This document shows, piece by piece, positions 17,716 through 27,595 of a stretch of DNA of 50,065 nt. Where the stretch lies: contig JAPLFO010000170.1 of assembly GCA_026390635.1 (NCBI GenBank), positions 1-50,065 of the forward strand. The letters are read 5' to 3'. The DNA is from Ignavibacteriales bacterium (lineage in GTDB: Bacteria; Bacteroidota; Ignavibacteria; UBA10030; UBA8401). The notes beneath the pieces were generated by a model that saw only the letters and a list, made by a program, of their open reading frames with translations, was not told the origin of the DNA and did not search any database. Both the position numbers and the translations under genes were made by a program. Each line of letters starts with the position of its first letter. Position 1 is the stretch's first letter.

Positions 17716-18960
17716 ATGAATATGATCCGGCCTGCTCTTCCTCTTATTATCTTCCTTTTCTCGAGTCTCTCCTCTGCCGACAGAGAGACAAAGGGTCCGT
17801 GGATTTCGGATAGAGGAGATGGAACGTATAAAAATCCCGTTCTGTTTGCTGACTATTCTGATCCCGATCTGATCCGCGTGAATGATGACTACTATCTGAC
17901 TGCGTCGAGTTTTCAGGAGACGCCGGGATTGCCAATACTCCGCTCACGCGATTTGGTCAATTGGTCCATCATCGGGCATGCGATCGACAAACTTCCCTCA
18001 CCCGTCTACGCAATTCCCCAGCAGGGCAAAGGTGTGTGGGCGCCGAGTATCCGTTTTCATAATGGAATGTATCATGTGTACTACGGAGATCCGGATTTCG
18101 GCATTTTTGTCGTTCGGTCAAAGACTCCCGAGGGTCCATGGCAAAAGCCTCATTTGGTACATCAGGCGAAAGGAATGATCGATCCATGTCCGTTGTGGGA
18201 CGATGACGGCAATGCCTACCTTGTTCATGCATGGGCAAAAAGCCGGGCCGGATTCAACAGCGTACTGACAGTGCATCGTATGAATTCTGAAGGCACTGCC
18301 CTTCTGGATAGCGGCACACTGGTGTTTGACGGCCATCAAAACCATCCCACCATTGAGGGACCGAAATTCTACAAGCGAAACGGCTTCTACTATATCTTTG
18401 CCCCTGCCGGTGGTGTGAAACCCGGATGGCAGACCGTGCTCCGGAGCAAATCTCCGTTTGGGCCGTATGAAGACCGGATTGTTCTGGATCAGGGATCAAC
18501 GAGTGTCAATGGTCCGCATCAAGGCGGATGGGTTGAGACTCAGGAAGGGGAGTCATGGTTCATGCATTTTCAGGATGTCGGTGTATGTGGACGAATTCTT
18601 CATCTGCAACCCATGAGTTGGAACAATGATTGGCCGGTGATTGGCGTAGAAAGACAGGGAAAAGGCAAAGGAGAACCGGTCCTTATATTTCAAAAACCGA
18701 ATGTTGGGAACAAATACTCGGTGCTCATTCCTCAGATGTCCGACGATTTTACTTCACCGAATTTGGGACAACAATGGCAGTGGAATGCCAACTACTCCAG
18801 CCGATGGTACTCCCTGACAGAGCGGCGTGGATTTCTCCGTCTGAAGGCTGCTGCCAAGCCGGACGGTGCCGCCAATCTCTGGTCGGCTCCGAATATCCTC
18901 GTCCAGAAATTTCCCGCTCCCTCATTCACCGTGACGCAAAGCTGGGAACTGCAGGAATGA
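17716..18960 (+). CDS. GH43 beta-xylosidase/arabinofuranosidase, catalytic part (frameshifted gene)
   Basis: The five-bladed catalytic domain of family GH43 is complete in this frame. The base is Asp49 in YSDPDL, the pKa modulator Asp156 in MIDPCPL and the acid Glu214 in TIEGPKFY. The signal peptide ends near residue 21. GH43 enzymes release arabinose or xylose from side chains, here probably arabinan on RG-I. After about residue 407 (FTVT) the frame goes wrong and stops at 18960. The C-terminal beta-sandwich continues in another frame (18957-19325), so one base is missing near 18936-18942. The full protein would have ~535 residues, normal for GH43 with its C2 domain. The catalytic domain may still be made. 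Confidence 0.88.
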   Translation: MNMIRPALPLIIFLFSSLSSADRETKGPWISDRGDGTYKNPVLFADYSDPDLIRVNDDYYLTASSFQETPGLPILRSRDLVNWSIIGHAIDKLPSPVYAIPQQGKGVWAPSIRFHNGMYHVYYGDPDFGIFVVRSKTPEGPWQKPHLVHQAKGMIDPCPLWDDDGNAYLVHAWAKSRAGFNSVLTVHRMNSEGTALLDSGTLVFDGHQNHPTIEGPKFYKRNGFYYIFAPAGGVKPGWQTVLRSKSPFGPYEDRIVLDQGSTSVNGPHQGGWVETQEGESWFMHFQDVGVCGRILHLQPMSWNNDWPVIGVERQGKGKGEPVLIFQKPNVGNKYSVLIPQMSDDFTSPNLGQQWQWNANYSSRWYSLTERRGFLRLKAAAKPDGAANLWSAPNILVQKFPAPSFTVTQSWELQE

Positions 18961-19325
18961 AGCCCGGAGAGAAGTGCGGATTAATGATCCTTGGGATGGA
19001 CTATGCGTATGTCGGCTGCGAGCTGGGAAAAAAAGAAATGACCATTCTTCAGTCGGTGTGCAAGGATGCCAACAAGAAAAATCCTGAGATCGTGGAACAG
19101 CGAACATTGGCGATAGGAACGGAATTCTATTTTCGCGTGACAGTAGGGGACAGCTCATTCTGTACGTTCAGCATCAGTCGTAACGGAAAAAAGTTTACGG
19201 AATTCGGGAAAACATTTACTGCCAGAGAGGGACTCTGGGTCGGGGCCCGCATTGGACTGTTTAGTACAGCGCCGGCTCCGGGAAAAACCGGATTTGTTGA
19301 CCTTGACTGGGTGCGCTGTGAATGA
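18957..19325 (+). pseudogene. Shifted 3' part of the GH43 gene (C-terminal beta-sandwich domain)
   Basis: This frame encodes the rest of the C-terminal GH43 beta-sandwich: KPGEKCGLMILGMDYAYVG, then FYFRVTVGD, then GLWVGARIGLFSTAP, ending DLDWVRCE. Read backwards it continues in frame to ATG and further to AKLGTAG (from ~18940), which matches what should follow FTVT in the upstream frame. The ATG at 18957 overlapping the false stop is a coincidence of the shift, although re-initiation there is conceivable. No homopolymer sits at the break. Confidence 0.8.
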
Positions 19326-19449
19326 ATGCGCAGACATAGTACTCGGTGCCGGCGCAACAGCAGATGCTGTGTCTGTCAAATGACATGGAAAGATACATTG
19401 TGAAAAGATTCTCTTCAATGAGCAATTGAAAACCGGCCGCAGTTATCGC

Positions 19450-19476
19450 TTGACTGAGTCAACTACTTTTTATAAT
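19450..19476 (+). promoter_or_regulatory. Promoter-like sequence and dyad before the TonB receptor
   Basis: TTGACT (19450-19455), a 15-base spacer and TATAAT (19471-19476) resemble a sigma-70 promoter, though the spacer is short. The -35 hexamer is half of the palindrome TTGACTGAGTCAA (19450-19462), and a second dyad AAAGTT-ATCTTC-AACTTT lies at 19485-19502. Both could be operators for the second half of the pectin locus. The transcription start would be about 80 bases before the ATG. Confidence 0.45.
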
Positions 19477-19560
19477 ACTGCGGCAAAGTTATCTTCAACT
19501 TTAGTCTAACGAATATTATTTTCTCTTTTTATATCTGCCATAAAGTAACAAGGAGCCCAA

Positions 19561-22527
19561 ATGACAAAGAGTCTAAAGGTACAATCCACACGAAAACTGC
19601 ATTTTGGAGTTGAGTGCGGATGTGAACTGAGCAGCGGCATTGTGAAGATGGTTATTCTCTTGCTGCTGACTTTCGGGACGATCTCAGCACAAACAGGTGG
19701 AAAGATCGCAGGTCAGATACGCGATGTCCAGACTTTGGAACCGCTCGTTGGAGTCAACGTTCTGATTTTGGGAATGGGCCTTGGTGCGACGACGGACGTT
19801 GAGGGAAATTATTTTATTCTCAATGTCCCTGCCGGAAAGTATGATCTCCAGTCATCAATGATCGGCTACCAGGGAGTTCTTCAGCGAGACGTTGTCGTCA
19901 ATTCCAACAGGACCACGGCAGCTGATTTCAAACTCAAATCGACCGTCCTCGAACAGGAAGTAGTAGTTGTTCAAGCTATCCGCCCGGATGTCGAACGTGA
20001 AAAGACTTCGACAAGCGAAATTATCCGTTTTGACGATGTCAAATCGATCGCCGGTATGAGAGATGTCAATGATATTTTGGGATTGGCTGCGGATGTGACG
20101 GATGGCCATTTCCGAGGCGGCCGTTCCAACGAAGAATATTACACGCTCCAGGGGATGGGTATTGTCAATCCGCTGGACGCATCCGCGGCATTTAGGCCGA
20201 TCATGAGTGCCGTTGAAGAAGTGGAAGTCGTGACAAGCGGATTCGGCGCCCAATACGGCAATGCCCAATCCGGTGTCGTGAATATTACGATGAAGGAAGG
20301 GAAATCGGACAAGTGGAACTCGAGACTGGAAACGCGGATGCGCGCACCAAGTATGAAATACTTCGGTCCGAGCGTCTATGACCAGACGGCACAGCCCTAT
20401 TTGCAGAAACTGGCCGATCCCAACTTCTGGAAGTCGGGAGATGCCTCGACAGCATTCAAGTCCATTGTTGGTTGGACTTCCTCGGATTTTGGCGGCGACT
20501 CTACGGTGATGATTCAGGTGGCACAGGCAATCTGGAAGAGCGCCACTTCGCAGGACATCAATCGCAAGTACTGGAACACACTTGACTATAATATTGAAGG
20601 AGCCACCGGCGGCCCGCTCGCAGACGGAGTGACCATGTTTCTTGCTCTGCGGTCAAATGTCGAAAATCCGATCGTTCCGACTGAGGAGCCGAACAAACAG
20701 CAGCAGGTGATGGGAAATATTGCATTCAATCTCGGAGCGGGAGCGATGTTGCGGCTCAGTGGCGGCTACCAGTATGAATTTGACAATATTCTCGGCACCG
20801 GGACGGGTTTCTATCAATGGATCTGGGACCGTATTCTCGGCATTTCCTATAGAAAGAAAGTCAATCAGCAACTGGGTCTCCGGTTCAGCAAAGCACTCAG
20901 TGCACAGTCGTTCTATGAAATTAAGGTCAACACGTTGCGGACGGAAAACCGCCTGGGCACGTCGCCATGGTACGATACGATCACCGATGCAGTGCGCGGA
21001 ATGGAGACTGGCACGGCCATCATCACCAGAACAATGAATTTCATGTTCTATCAGAACATGACCGGAAAATCTTTCTTCTATCTGGGCAATAACCTGAGCA
21101 ACAACAACAACGAAAAATCCCTGACACTCTCTGTCGATGCTTCATTCAAGAGCCAGGTAACAAAATCCCATCTATTGAACGGAGGCATTCAGGGAAGCTA
21201 CTACTCACTGGATGTGAACAATATCGGCAGTATCGCCTCCAAAGGGAGCATCACCCAGAAGCAGTACACGGGACATCCGTTTGAAATTGGTTTCTATGCA
21301 CAGGATAAGATGGAATTCGAGGGAATGATCGCCAATGTCGGCGTGCGCTGGGACCTTTGGAATTCCAACACCGAATACTTTGTCGATCAATTTGATCCCT
21401 TTGTTGTTCGCGATTCGATTGGGAATCCCACGTTGGAATATGATGCCGACCGGGCGCAGCGTGCGAATGCGAAGGCGATGGGACGGCTGCAGCCGCGTAT
21501 CGGCATCTCATTCCCGGTCACAACCTCGACCGTTTTTCATCTGAATTATGGAACATTCATGCAGCGGCCATCTTTCCAGAATGTCATCGGAGCGACAAAA
21601 AAGATGCCGCCATTGCCCGGCGTTCCAAGCGTCAACAACCTTTCCAATCCGCGGCTCAACCCGCAGGTCACCAACAGCTATGACATCGGCGTGATGCAGG
21701 GATTGGGTGAGGGATTCACACTGGATGTGAGCGGATACTACAAAGACATCAAGGACCTGCTAGAACAGGCTGTCTACACCAATCTTGCCTCCGGTACGAG
21801 CTACTATTCCTATTTCAACCGGGACTATGCCGATGTGCGCGGCTTCCGGATATCCTTCGGGAAACGGCGCGGTGATTTCACGGGCGCTATCAATTATCAG
21901 TTCAGTGTTGCCACCGGCAAGAGCGCTTCCGCTTCCAACGCACCGGTGGCGATCACCAAAGATCCCTCCGGCGTTGTCTCGACTGATGTAGTCACAAAAG
22001 TACCTATCAAGGATGTTCTTCTGAATTTCGACCGCACGCATAATTTGATTCTCAATGCAGCCTACCAGACGAACGACGAATTCGGGCCGCAGATCTGGGA
22101 TACATATCCGCTGAGCAATATTATCGTGTCCGTCAGTTCCTTCGCACGCAGCGGACGCCCCTATACATCGCCGGACAATGCGACAGATGTGAATGCTCTG
22201 CGTTCTCCAGCAGAGTACAATACGAATCTTAAGGTGTCAAAAAACTTCAAGGACTTTTTCGGACTTCAAACGACATTCTATGCCGAAGTGTTCAACATTC
22301 TCAACGACAAAATTTTCAATTATAATTATCTCTTCAGCACGGCGAACAAAGTTGACCAGAATGTCGCAACAGCGAACTATACGCACTTCGCCTTCGAAGA
22401 TCCTGATCATGGGGTGTTGTACTGGGATGATCAGAACTACGGGAGCGCGTATGGTGTGGATCACTCCTTCTTGCTCTATGACAATGCGCCGCGATCTTTC
22501 TTTTTCGGCATGGTCATCCAATTTTGA
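19561..22527 (+). CDS. TonB-dependent outer-membrane receptor with carboxypeptidase-regulatory N-domain
   Basis: This 988-residue outer-membrane transporter has a long positively charged n-region and hydrophobic core (ILLLLTFGTISAQ, cleavage ~residue 45). A carboxypeptidase-D-regulatory-like domain follows (GKIAGQIRDVQTLEPLVGVNV, ~48-125), then a plug (RDVNDILGLAADV; VEEVEVVTSGFGAQYGNAQSGVVNITMKEG), then a 22-strand-type barrel ending in aromatic IQF. Such receptors import large substrates with TonB energy, here presumably oligogalacturonides or RG-I fragments. AAGGAG precedes the ATG. It heads the run of exported-protein genes 19561-28504. No SusD-type lipoprotein follows it. Confidence 0.93.
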   Translation: MTKSLKVQSTRKLHFGVECGCELSSGIVKMVILLLLTFGTISAQTGGKIAGQIRDVQTLEPLVGVNVLILGMGLGATTDVEGNYFILNVPAGKYDLQSSMIGYQGVLQRDVVVNSNRTTAADFKLKSTVLEQEVVVVQAIRPDVEREKTSTSEIIRFDDVKSIAGMRDVNDILGLAADVTDGHFRGGRSNEEYYTLQGMGIVNPLDASAAFRPIMSAVEEVEVVTSGFGAQYGNAQSGVVNITMKEGKSDKWNSRLETRMRAPSMKYFGPSVYDQTAQPYLQKLADPNFWKSGDASTAFKSIVGWTSSDFGGDSTVMIQVAQAIWKSATSQDINRKYWNTLDYNIEGATGGPLADGVTMFLALRSNVENPIVPTEEPNKQQQVMGNIAFNLGAGAMLRLSGGYQYEFDNILGTGTGFYQWIWDRILGISYRKKVNQQLGLRFSKALSAQSFYEIKVNTLRTENRLGTSPWYDTITDAVRGMETGTAIITRTMNFMFYQNMTGKSFFYLGNNLSNNNNEKSLTLSVDASFKSQVTKSHLLNGGIQGSYYSLDVNNIGSIASKGSITQKQYTGHPFEIGFYAQDKMEFEGMIANVGVRWDLWNSNTEYFVDQFDPFVVRDSIGNPTLEYDADRAQRANAKAMGRLQPRIGISFPVTTSTVFHLNYGTFMQRPSFQNVIGATKKMPPLPGVPSVNNLSNPRLNPQVTNSYDIGVMQGLGEGFTLDVSGYYKDIKDLLEQAVYTNLASGTSYYSYFNRDYADVRGFRISFGKRRGDFTGAINYQFSVATGKSASASNAPVAITKDPSGVVSTDVVTKVPIKDVLLNFDRTHNLILNAAYQTNDEFGPQIWDTYPLSNIIVSVSSFARSGRPYTSPDNATDVNALRSPAEYNTNLKVSKNFKDFFGLQTTFYAEVFNILNDKIFNYNYLFSTANKVDQNVATANYTHFAFEDPDHGVLYWDDQNYGSAYGVDHSFLLYDNAPRSFFFGMVIQF

Positions 22528-22559
22528 ATGATTATCAAAACATAAAACAGGAATCTCCG

Positions 22560-24929
22560 ATGAAACACATACCCTATCTGATCCTGACGCTCGCATTGCT
22601 TTCGTCTGTCGTGTGGGCCCAGCGTGATTATCGCACACATGCACGCAGTATGCTCCGGCAGACGGTGTACAACACCGGCGAGCTCGGACGTGCGCTTGAA
22701 GGATCAAATTCCAATACCGTCGGCATTACCGAGGGCACGTCTGCGCTTGAATGGCCGCCCAATTCGCGCCAGACTCTCGATGGCATTCAGTACTTCGGTC
22801 ATCAGAATGGCCAGGGTTCCGGCCTGGTGCTCCGTGCTCTGGTGCGCGGTGTCTATGAAGCCAGGGCATGCGGCGGCATTACCGACGGATCCGGCAATGC
22901 AACGGCGATAGCCGGTGTGTACGTTGTTCCCGGACCGGTCACGCGTATAGAAAATTATCCCGTGATGCCTGACGGCAAATTGAATACAGCCTACAATCCC
23001 AATGAAGCGGAAGAGATTATTGTCTCAAAATACAAAACGAAAGATCCGATGAAGCTGTCCATCACGCAAACCAGTCGTGCGTGGAGTTTTCCGGGCTACG
23101 ATGCATTCATTATTATTGAATATGATATTGTGAATGAAGACTCGATAGACTATACGGAAGGATTCGTGATGTTTCAGAACGCGTTTTCACCTTCTGCATT
23201 CGGTCTGATGAGGAAGTACGGAGTATGGAATGAATCTTCTGTCACCAGCCGCAGCAGGGAGGAATATGCGCGGTACAATTTTTCACGACAAATGACGTAC
23301 GTCCACAGCAGAGACGGATTTCCGGATCCCACATACTTCACGAAATGGTCGACGCCGGGAAATCGCGGCGGGCTGACGGCACCCCAGGCGATCGGGTTTC
23401 TTCCTCTCTATTATGACTACAGTCATTTGATGGCGAAGCAGACTGTTCTCTATAAGCAATCGGACTCCGCCCGTGTATGGGATGGTAACGGCAAATTCAA
23501 ACAGCCTTATACGACCGAGACAAACGGAAACCGGAATCAGGAAATGGCACGCACCATAGCCCTGGGATTGGATATCAATGTCCACAATCCGGCAGGATTC
23601 AACAACAAGTCCACATCAACCACTCCGTCGCAGGATTCATCCAACTGGGCGAACTACTATGCTCCCTATGCGGCGTGTCCGTGGAATCCAGGTCTGGCCG
23701 ATCCGGCAAAGAGTCTGGATCTGATAGACTACTGGCATGGAAAGATGAAACCGCGTGCGTACTCTGCAAGCGGATACACCGGAGCTTTTTTCCATTATAC
23801 ATCGTACGGTCCGTATGTGTTCACCAAAGGAGATCACCTCAAATTTGCAGTTGCCGAGGTTGTCGGCTATGGACCGGGCGTGTCCTCAGATTCTGTGTGG
23901 AGAGACGCAGGCGGACGGAATACCGGAACGGGGCCGAGCAACAGCTCCTGGTTTTCTCCGGTTCCGAGCTGGTATGATTCGATTTCATATTCTGGAATTT
24001 CCGCGATCGCCGGAATCAGTTCCATGGGCAGCGCCTATTTGAAAACCCATGAACTTCCCTGGTTTGTCAGTGCGGGAAAAGGGATTTCAAAATTGGATAC
24101 GTCCCGTGTGATCTCCATTCGCGATGCTGCCGACCGGGCAATCCAAATGTACACCGGAAAGCCGCTGACAAAATACGATGGAACTCAATTCAAGCCGGAA
24201 AATTCGCCGGCCTCAGGTTCATACGGAGCATCACAAACGTATATTCCATTTCCGGCTCCGGTGCTCAATGTGAACGATGGACCAGGCGGACGAAACAATC
24301 TGGTCTGGAGTTCTCTTGTGGAAGGATTCATGGCGCTTCCGAATGTCCAGTCCGCCGTTCTCGCCGGGCGTATCAAGGCGGGGCTGAGCCACTACCTCGT
24401 TCTAAAATCTCCGGAAGGCCTGGGTGCATGGAAAAGGATGGACAGCGTTGGGATTAAGGATCCGCGATACTATGCGCTCAATCAATACACGTTTGTCGAT
24501 ACTGCGAGTCTCGTCGGCGAAAACTACTACTATTGTGTGATCTCGGTTGATTCTCTGGGCGGCAAGAGCGGAATGACAAACATTACCTATCATAAGACCC
24601 AGCGTCCCGCGGTGAAACATCTTGGCGGCAAGCTGTATGTGGCCCCCAATCCGCTCATTCTGTCCGCCAATTTTGGAGGATCGACGACGGCTGGAGACAT
24701 CAACGATAAAATCGTTTTCTACGGGTTGCCGAAGAAGGCCACCATTCGGATTTTCTCGTACAGTGGGCAATTAATATCGACGATTGATCATGATGAGAAT
24801 GTCGATACAAACGAATGGTTCCAGATATCGAGGAACAGTCAGCGCATCGCTGCCGGTGTCTACTTCTACACAGTTGATGACCTCGAAGAAGGCACGAGGG
24901 CTACCGGCAAATTCGTCATTATTCATTGA
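22560..24929 (+). CDS. Large secreted/surface protein of unknown function downstream of the TonB receptor
   Basis: This 789-residue protein has a clear signal peptide (LILTLALLSSVVWAQ, cleaved ~residue 20). The main part (~20-600) is not recognised; it is rich in aromatic residues, Gly and Ser, as in extracellular beta-rich proteins. A fibronectin-like segment comes next (LNVNDGPGGRNNLVWSS), then a C-terminal ~90 residues resembling a degenerate T9SS sorting/FlgD-like domain (KLYVAPNPLILSANF, then GVYFYTVDDLEEG, then GKFVIIH). It follows the receptor by 32 bases and precedes the PorV-like gene by 19, so it is in the same operon. Position suggests a surface partner of the receptor, possibly standing in for SusD; that is inference. 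Confidence 0.75.
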   Translation: MKHIPYLILTLALLSSVVWAQRDYRTHARSMLRQTVYNTGELGRALEGSNSNTVGITEGTSALEWPPNSRQTLDGIQYFGHQNGQGSGLVLRALVRGVYEARACGGITDGSGNATAIAGVYVVPGPVTRIENYPVMPDGKLNTAYNPNEAEEIIVSKYKTKDPMKLSITQTSRAWSFPGYDAFIIIEYDIVNEDSIDYTEGFVMFQNAFSPSAFGLMRKYGVWNESSVTSRSREEYARYNFSRQMTYVHSRDGFPDPTYFTKWSTPGNRGGLTAPQAIGFLPLYYDYSHLMAKQTVLYKQSDSARVWDGNGKFKQPYTTETNGNRNQEMARTIALGLDINVHNPAGFNNKSTSTTPSQDSSNWANYYAPYAACPWNPGLADPAKSLDLIDYWHGKMKPRAYSASGYTGAFFHYTSYGPYVFTKGDHLKFAVAEVVGYGPGVSSDSVWRDAGGRNTGTGPSNSSWFSPVPSWYDSISYSGISAIAGISSMGSAYLKTHELPWFVSAGKGISKLDTSRVISIRDAADRAIQMYTGKPLTKYDGTQFKPENSPASGSYGASQTYIPFPAPVLNVNDGPGGRNNLVWSSLVEGFMALPNVQSAVLAGRIKAGLSHYLVLKSPEGLGAWKRMDSVGIKDPRYYALNQYTFVDTASLVGENYYYCVISVDSLGGKSGMTNITYHKTQRPAVKHLGGKLYVAPNPLILSANFGGSTTAGDINDKIVFYGLPKKATIRIFSYSGQLISTIDHDENVDTNEWFQISRNSQRIAAGVYFYTVDDLEEGTRATGKFVIIH

Positions 24930-24948
24930 ACCTAAGGAATCGAGAGCG

Positions 24949-26004
24949 ATGAAGAAAATTCGACTATATACAATACCCCTGATCGCGATCATGGTGTTCT
25001 CATCGATTGCGTTTTCGCAGAAGGTCGGCAGTACATCGATGCAGTTCTTGAAGGTGATGCCGTGTGCCCGTGCAACAGCGATGGGAGATGCTTACGGTGT
25101 TCTTGCATCAGGTGCGGAAGCGGTGTTCTGGAATCCGGCGGGTGTTGCGCGGGTGCAGAACAACGAACTCTCCATGACGTATTTAAAATGGATTTTCGAC
25201 ACACAACAAGCTGCGTTCTCCTATGCCACAACGATTGAATCGTTTGGGGCGGTTGGCGTGCAGTTTCAGTACGTGGATTTTGGCGAAATCCAAGAAGCGA
25301 TTTGGTCTCCGACGTACACCGACCGGTCAAATCCCGATCATGTCGACTATCCTGGTTTAACTGGAAGGACTTTTCGCCCATTCAGTTACCTGCTTGGAGT
25401 TACGTACGCGAATCAAATCACCGACAAGTTTTCAACTGGATTATCGGTGAAGTATGCGCACGAATCGCTCTATAACGGAGAGGTCGCTGCCACGGTGGTG
25501 GATCAGAATCATGACGGCGTCCCCGAAGAAATAAAAGTAAATACTTGGGCGAATGGTATTATTTTTGATTTCGGGCTGGACTATAGTACCGGTTTTCGCA
25601 CCGTCCGTATCGGCGCTTCAATGCAGAACTTCGGTGCCAACGTGAAGTACGCCTCGGAAACAAATCCTGTTCCCATGGCGCTCAGAGTTGGAGTGGCAGC
25701 AGACGTCATCGGAGAAGGAGCACTCCTTGTTTCGAGCGACGAAAACCGGTTGGGTGTCGCCTTTGATTTCTTCCAACCGAATGATTATGCTCAGCAGATG
25801 CACCTTGGAGCCGAGTATGAATATGCCCATTTGCTTGCTGTCCGAGCAGGATACAAGTTCAACTATGATGCGGACGGGCTCACCGTCGGTGCAGGCATCC
25901 AGCAGCAACTTGGTGACATGAGGTTCTTCTTTGACTACAGCTTTGCCACTTTGAATTATAATCTCGGCAATGTCCATCGCATAAGCCTAGGAGTGAGATT
26001 CTAA
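24949..26004 (+). CDS. PorV/UPF0164-like outer-membrane beta-barrel protein
   Basis: This 351-residue outer-membrane protein has a signal peptide (IPLIAIMVFSSIAFSQ). The mature N-terminus VGSTSMQFLKVMPCARATAMGDAYGVLASGAEAVFWNPAGVARV is the hallmark of the PorV/PorQ (UPF0164, FadL-related) barrels. Alternating strands run to a C-terminal aromatic-containing RISLGVRF. PorV is the outer-membrane partner that shuttles T9SS cargo to attachment, so this copy could serve the tagged lyases encoded next to it. The start at 24949 follows AAGGAA, and its stop overlaps the next start by one base. Confidence 0.85.
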   Translation: MKKIRLYTIPLIAIMVFSSIAFSQKVGSTSMQFLKVMPCARATAMGDAYGVLASGAEAVFWNPAGVARVQNNELSMTYLKWIFDTQQAAFSYATTIESFGAVGVQFQYVDFGEIQEAIWSPTYTDRSNPDHVDYPGLTGRTFRPFSYLLGVTYANQITDKFSTGLSVKYAHESLYNGEVAATVVDQNHDGVPEEIKVNTWANGIIFDFGLDYSTGFRTVRIGASMQNFGANVKYASETNPVPMALRVGVAADVIGEGALLVSSDENRLGVAFDFFQPNDYAQQMHLGAEYEYAHLLAVRAGYKFNYDADGLTVGAGIQQQLGDMRFFFDYSFATLNYNLGNVHRISLGVRF

Positions 26005-27536
26005 TGAAACATACATTCGCATACGTGGTACTGTTCTGTGTCTTCCTCGCATTCGTGGAACAGACATCTGCACAAGGATACGATTCCCCTCTGATTCTTC
26101 AGGGCCTCAACCATCTGCAGCTTCAGTCTGCGGCTGCCCGGGGTGCAGGAGGAACGACAATCGGCGTCAATAACGATGCATCAATGATGTTTACCAATCC
26201 ATCCGGACTTTCCGCGTGCACTGGTATTCAAATATCCATCGGTAGCGGACAGCAGTCGACAGATGCGAAACAGGAACAACACTACGGCGGCCTGCAGGGA
26301 TTTTCCGCTTTCAGTCTTCTGATGGAGGGAACCACCGGATCTTTGAGCGATCCGGACACGTCAAAAACCTACAATGGCACAAAAGTGAAGATCACTGACC
26401 AGACGGATTCTGTGCAGCGGCCGTTCGATGCAATCGGCCCGAATTGGAGCAGGTCAAAGACAAACATCCTTCCACTTCAGGCCTTTGTTGCCGTTCCGGT
26501 GACAATTGGAAATATTCGTTTTGTTGTCGGAGCCGGAATGGCAGAATATGCCAATCTGAACTGGTATTATCAGAACAACAATTGCCTTTCTCCATCGGTT
26601 CTTTCTGTTCTGAACGGAACGATTTCCACATCTACTCTCAATGCAAATCCTTACCGGACACAATGGTACCAATACTACCAGCAGCGGGATGGATCCATCA
26701 ACGGCTATGGCGGATCGATTGCTGCGACGGTGTTCGGAAAATTGGCGCTGGGCGCCAGTGCAATGATGTTGTCGGGCAGTACGACGGATGATGAAGTGCG
26801 AGTGGGGAGAGGAAGAATGGAATTTTACAATAGTTCATTGCGGCTGATCAAACAGGGAAGTGTCAGCTATACAAAAACAGGAACTTCGGACTACAGCGGG
26901 GAAGAATACACCGCCAGTGCCGAATACACCGCCCGCAATTTCAGTATAGGCGTTTCGGTGAAACCACCAACCACCATCACAAGGAAATACTCCTCTACAA
27001 TGGTATGGGATTCTCTGGCCGCAACAAGCAGACTGGATGGACGCGTCGATTCTGTCCATATTACCAGAACATCCACCGTTGCGGGGAAAGATAACATGGA
27101 ACTTCCATGGCGCGGTACTCTTGGCGTTGCCTTGAACATCCGGAACAATGTGACCCTGCATCTGGACTATGAAGTCCGCTCCTTCGCATCGGCGAAATAT
27201 TCCGGAGCGGATGGAACGGTGACGCAGCCATGGGTATCCAGTTCCATTTTCCATGTCGGCGCCGAGTACAGGCCGTACACATGGCTTGCCCTTCGTGCGG
27301 GCTCCACGAGCTATGTTGAAACTTTCGAACCGTTGTCAAGTGCTTTGCGGGGAGACGGGGTCAGCTATCCGATTTACTCTGCCGGATGTGGCATTTCATT
27401 CGCCCATGCAACGCTGAATATCGCCTATGAATATTCGGACAGAAAATTTGTTGATACGTGGTCGAATGCGGCGAGCATTAATAATCTTGTCACCAACACG
27501 ATCGTCGCAGATTTGTCGTACGAGATTCCGTGGTAG
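26004..27536 (+). CDS. FadL/PorV-like outer-membrane barrel protein
   Basis: This 510-residue protein has a signal peptide (VVLFCVFLAFVEQTSAQ). The N-terminal signature of FadL/TodX-type and PorV-type barrels is present (QSAAARGAGGTTIGVNNDASMMFTNPSGLS), followed by beta-strand-rich sequence to a Trp terminus (YEIPW). It is a second, larger barrel directly behind the PorV-like gene, and the start codon overlaps that gene's TAA by one base. FadL relatives pass hydrophobic molecules through a lateral gate. Here either an export-shuttle or an uptake role is possible. Confidence 0.82.
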   Translation: MKHTFAYVVLFCVFLAFVEQTSAQGYDSPLILQGLNHLQLQSAAARGAGGTTIGVNNDASMMFTNPSGLSACTGIQISIGSGQQSTDAKQEQHYGGLQGFSAFSLLMEGTTGSLSDPDTSKTYNGTKVKITDQTDSVQRPFDAIGPNWSRSKTNILPLQAFVAVPVTIGNIRFVVGAGMAEYANLNWYYQNNNCLSPSVLSVLNGTISTSTLNANPYRTQWYQYYQQRDGSINGYGGSIAATVFGKLALGASAMMLSGSTTDDEVRVGRGRMEFYNSSLRLIKQGSVSYTKTGTSDYSGEEYTASAEYTARNFSIGVSVKPPTTITRKYSSTMVWDSLAATSRLDGRVDSVHITRTSTVAGKDNMELPWRGTLGVALNIRNNVTLHLDYEVRSFASAKYSGADGTVTQPWVSSSIFHVGAEYRPYTWLALRAGSTSYVETFEPLSSALRGDGVSYPIYSAGCGISFAHATLNIAYEYSDRKFVDTWSNAASINNLVTNTIVADLSYEIPW

Positions 27537-27595
27537 GCGGAAAGAGAAGTAACTGCACCAGTCACACTCAACAAAACACAAAGAAGGAGATACCC

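Noticed and set aside
18630-18956. Overlapping plus-strand frame inside the GH43 gene as a separate gene
   Set aside because: Upstream of about 18940 it is only the out-of-frame shadow of the GH43 catalytic part; real sequence starts at the frameshift.
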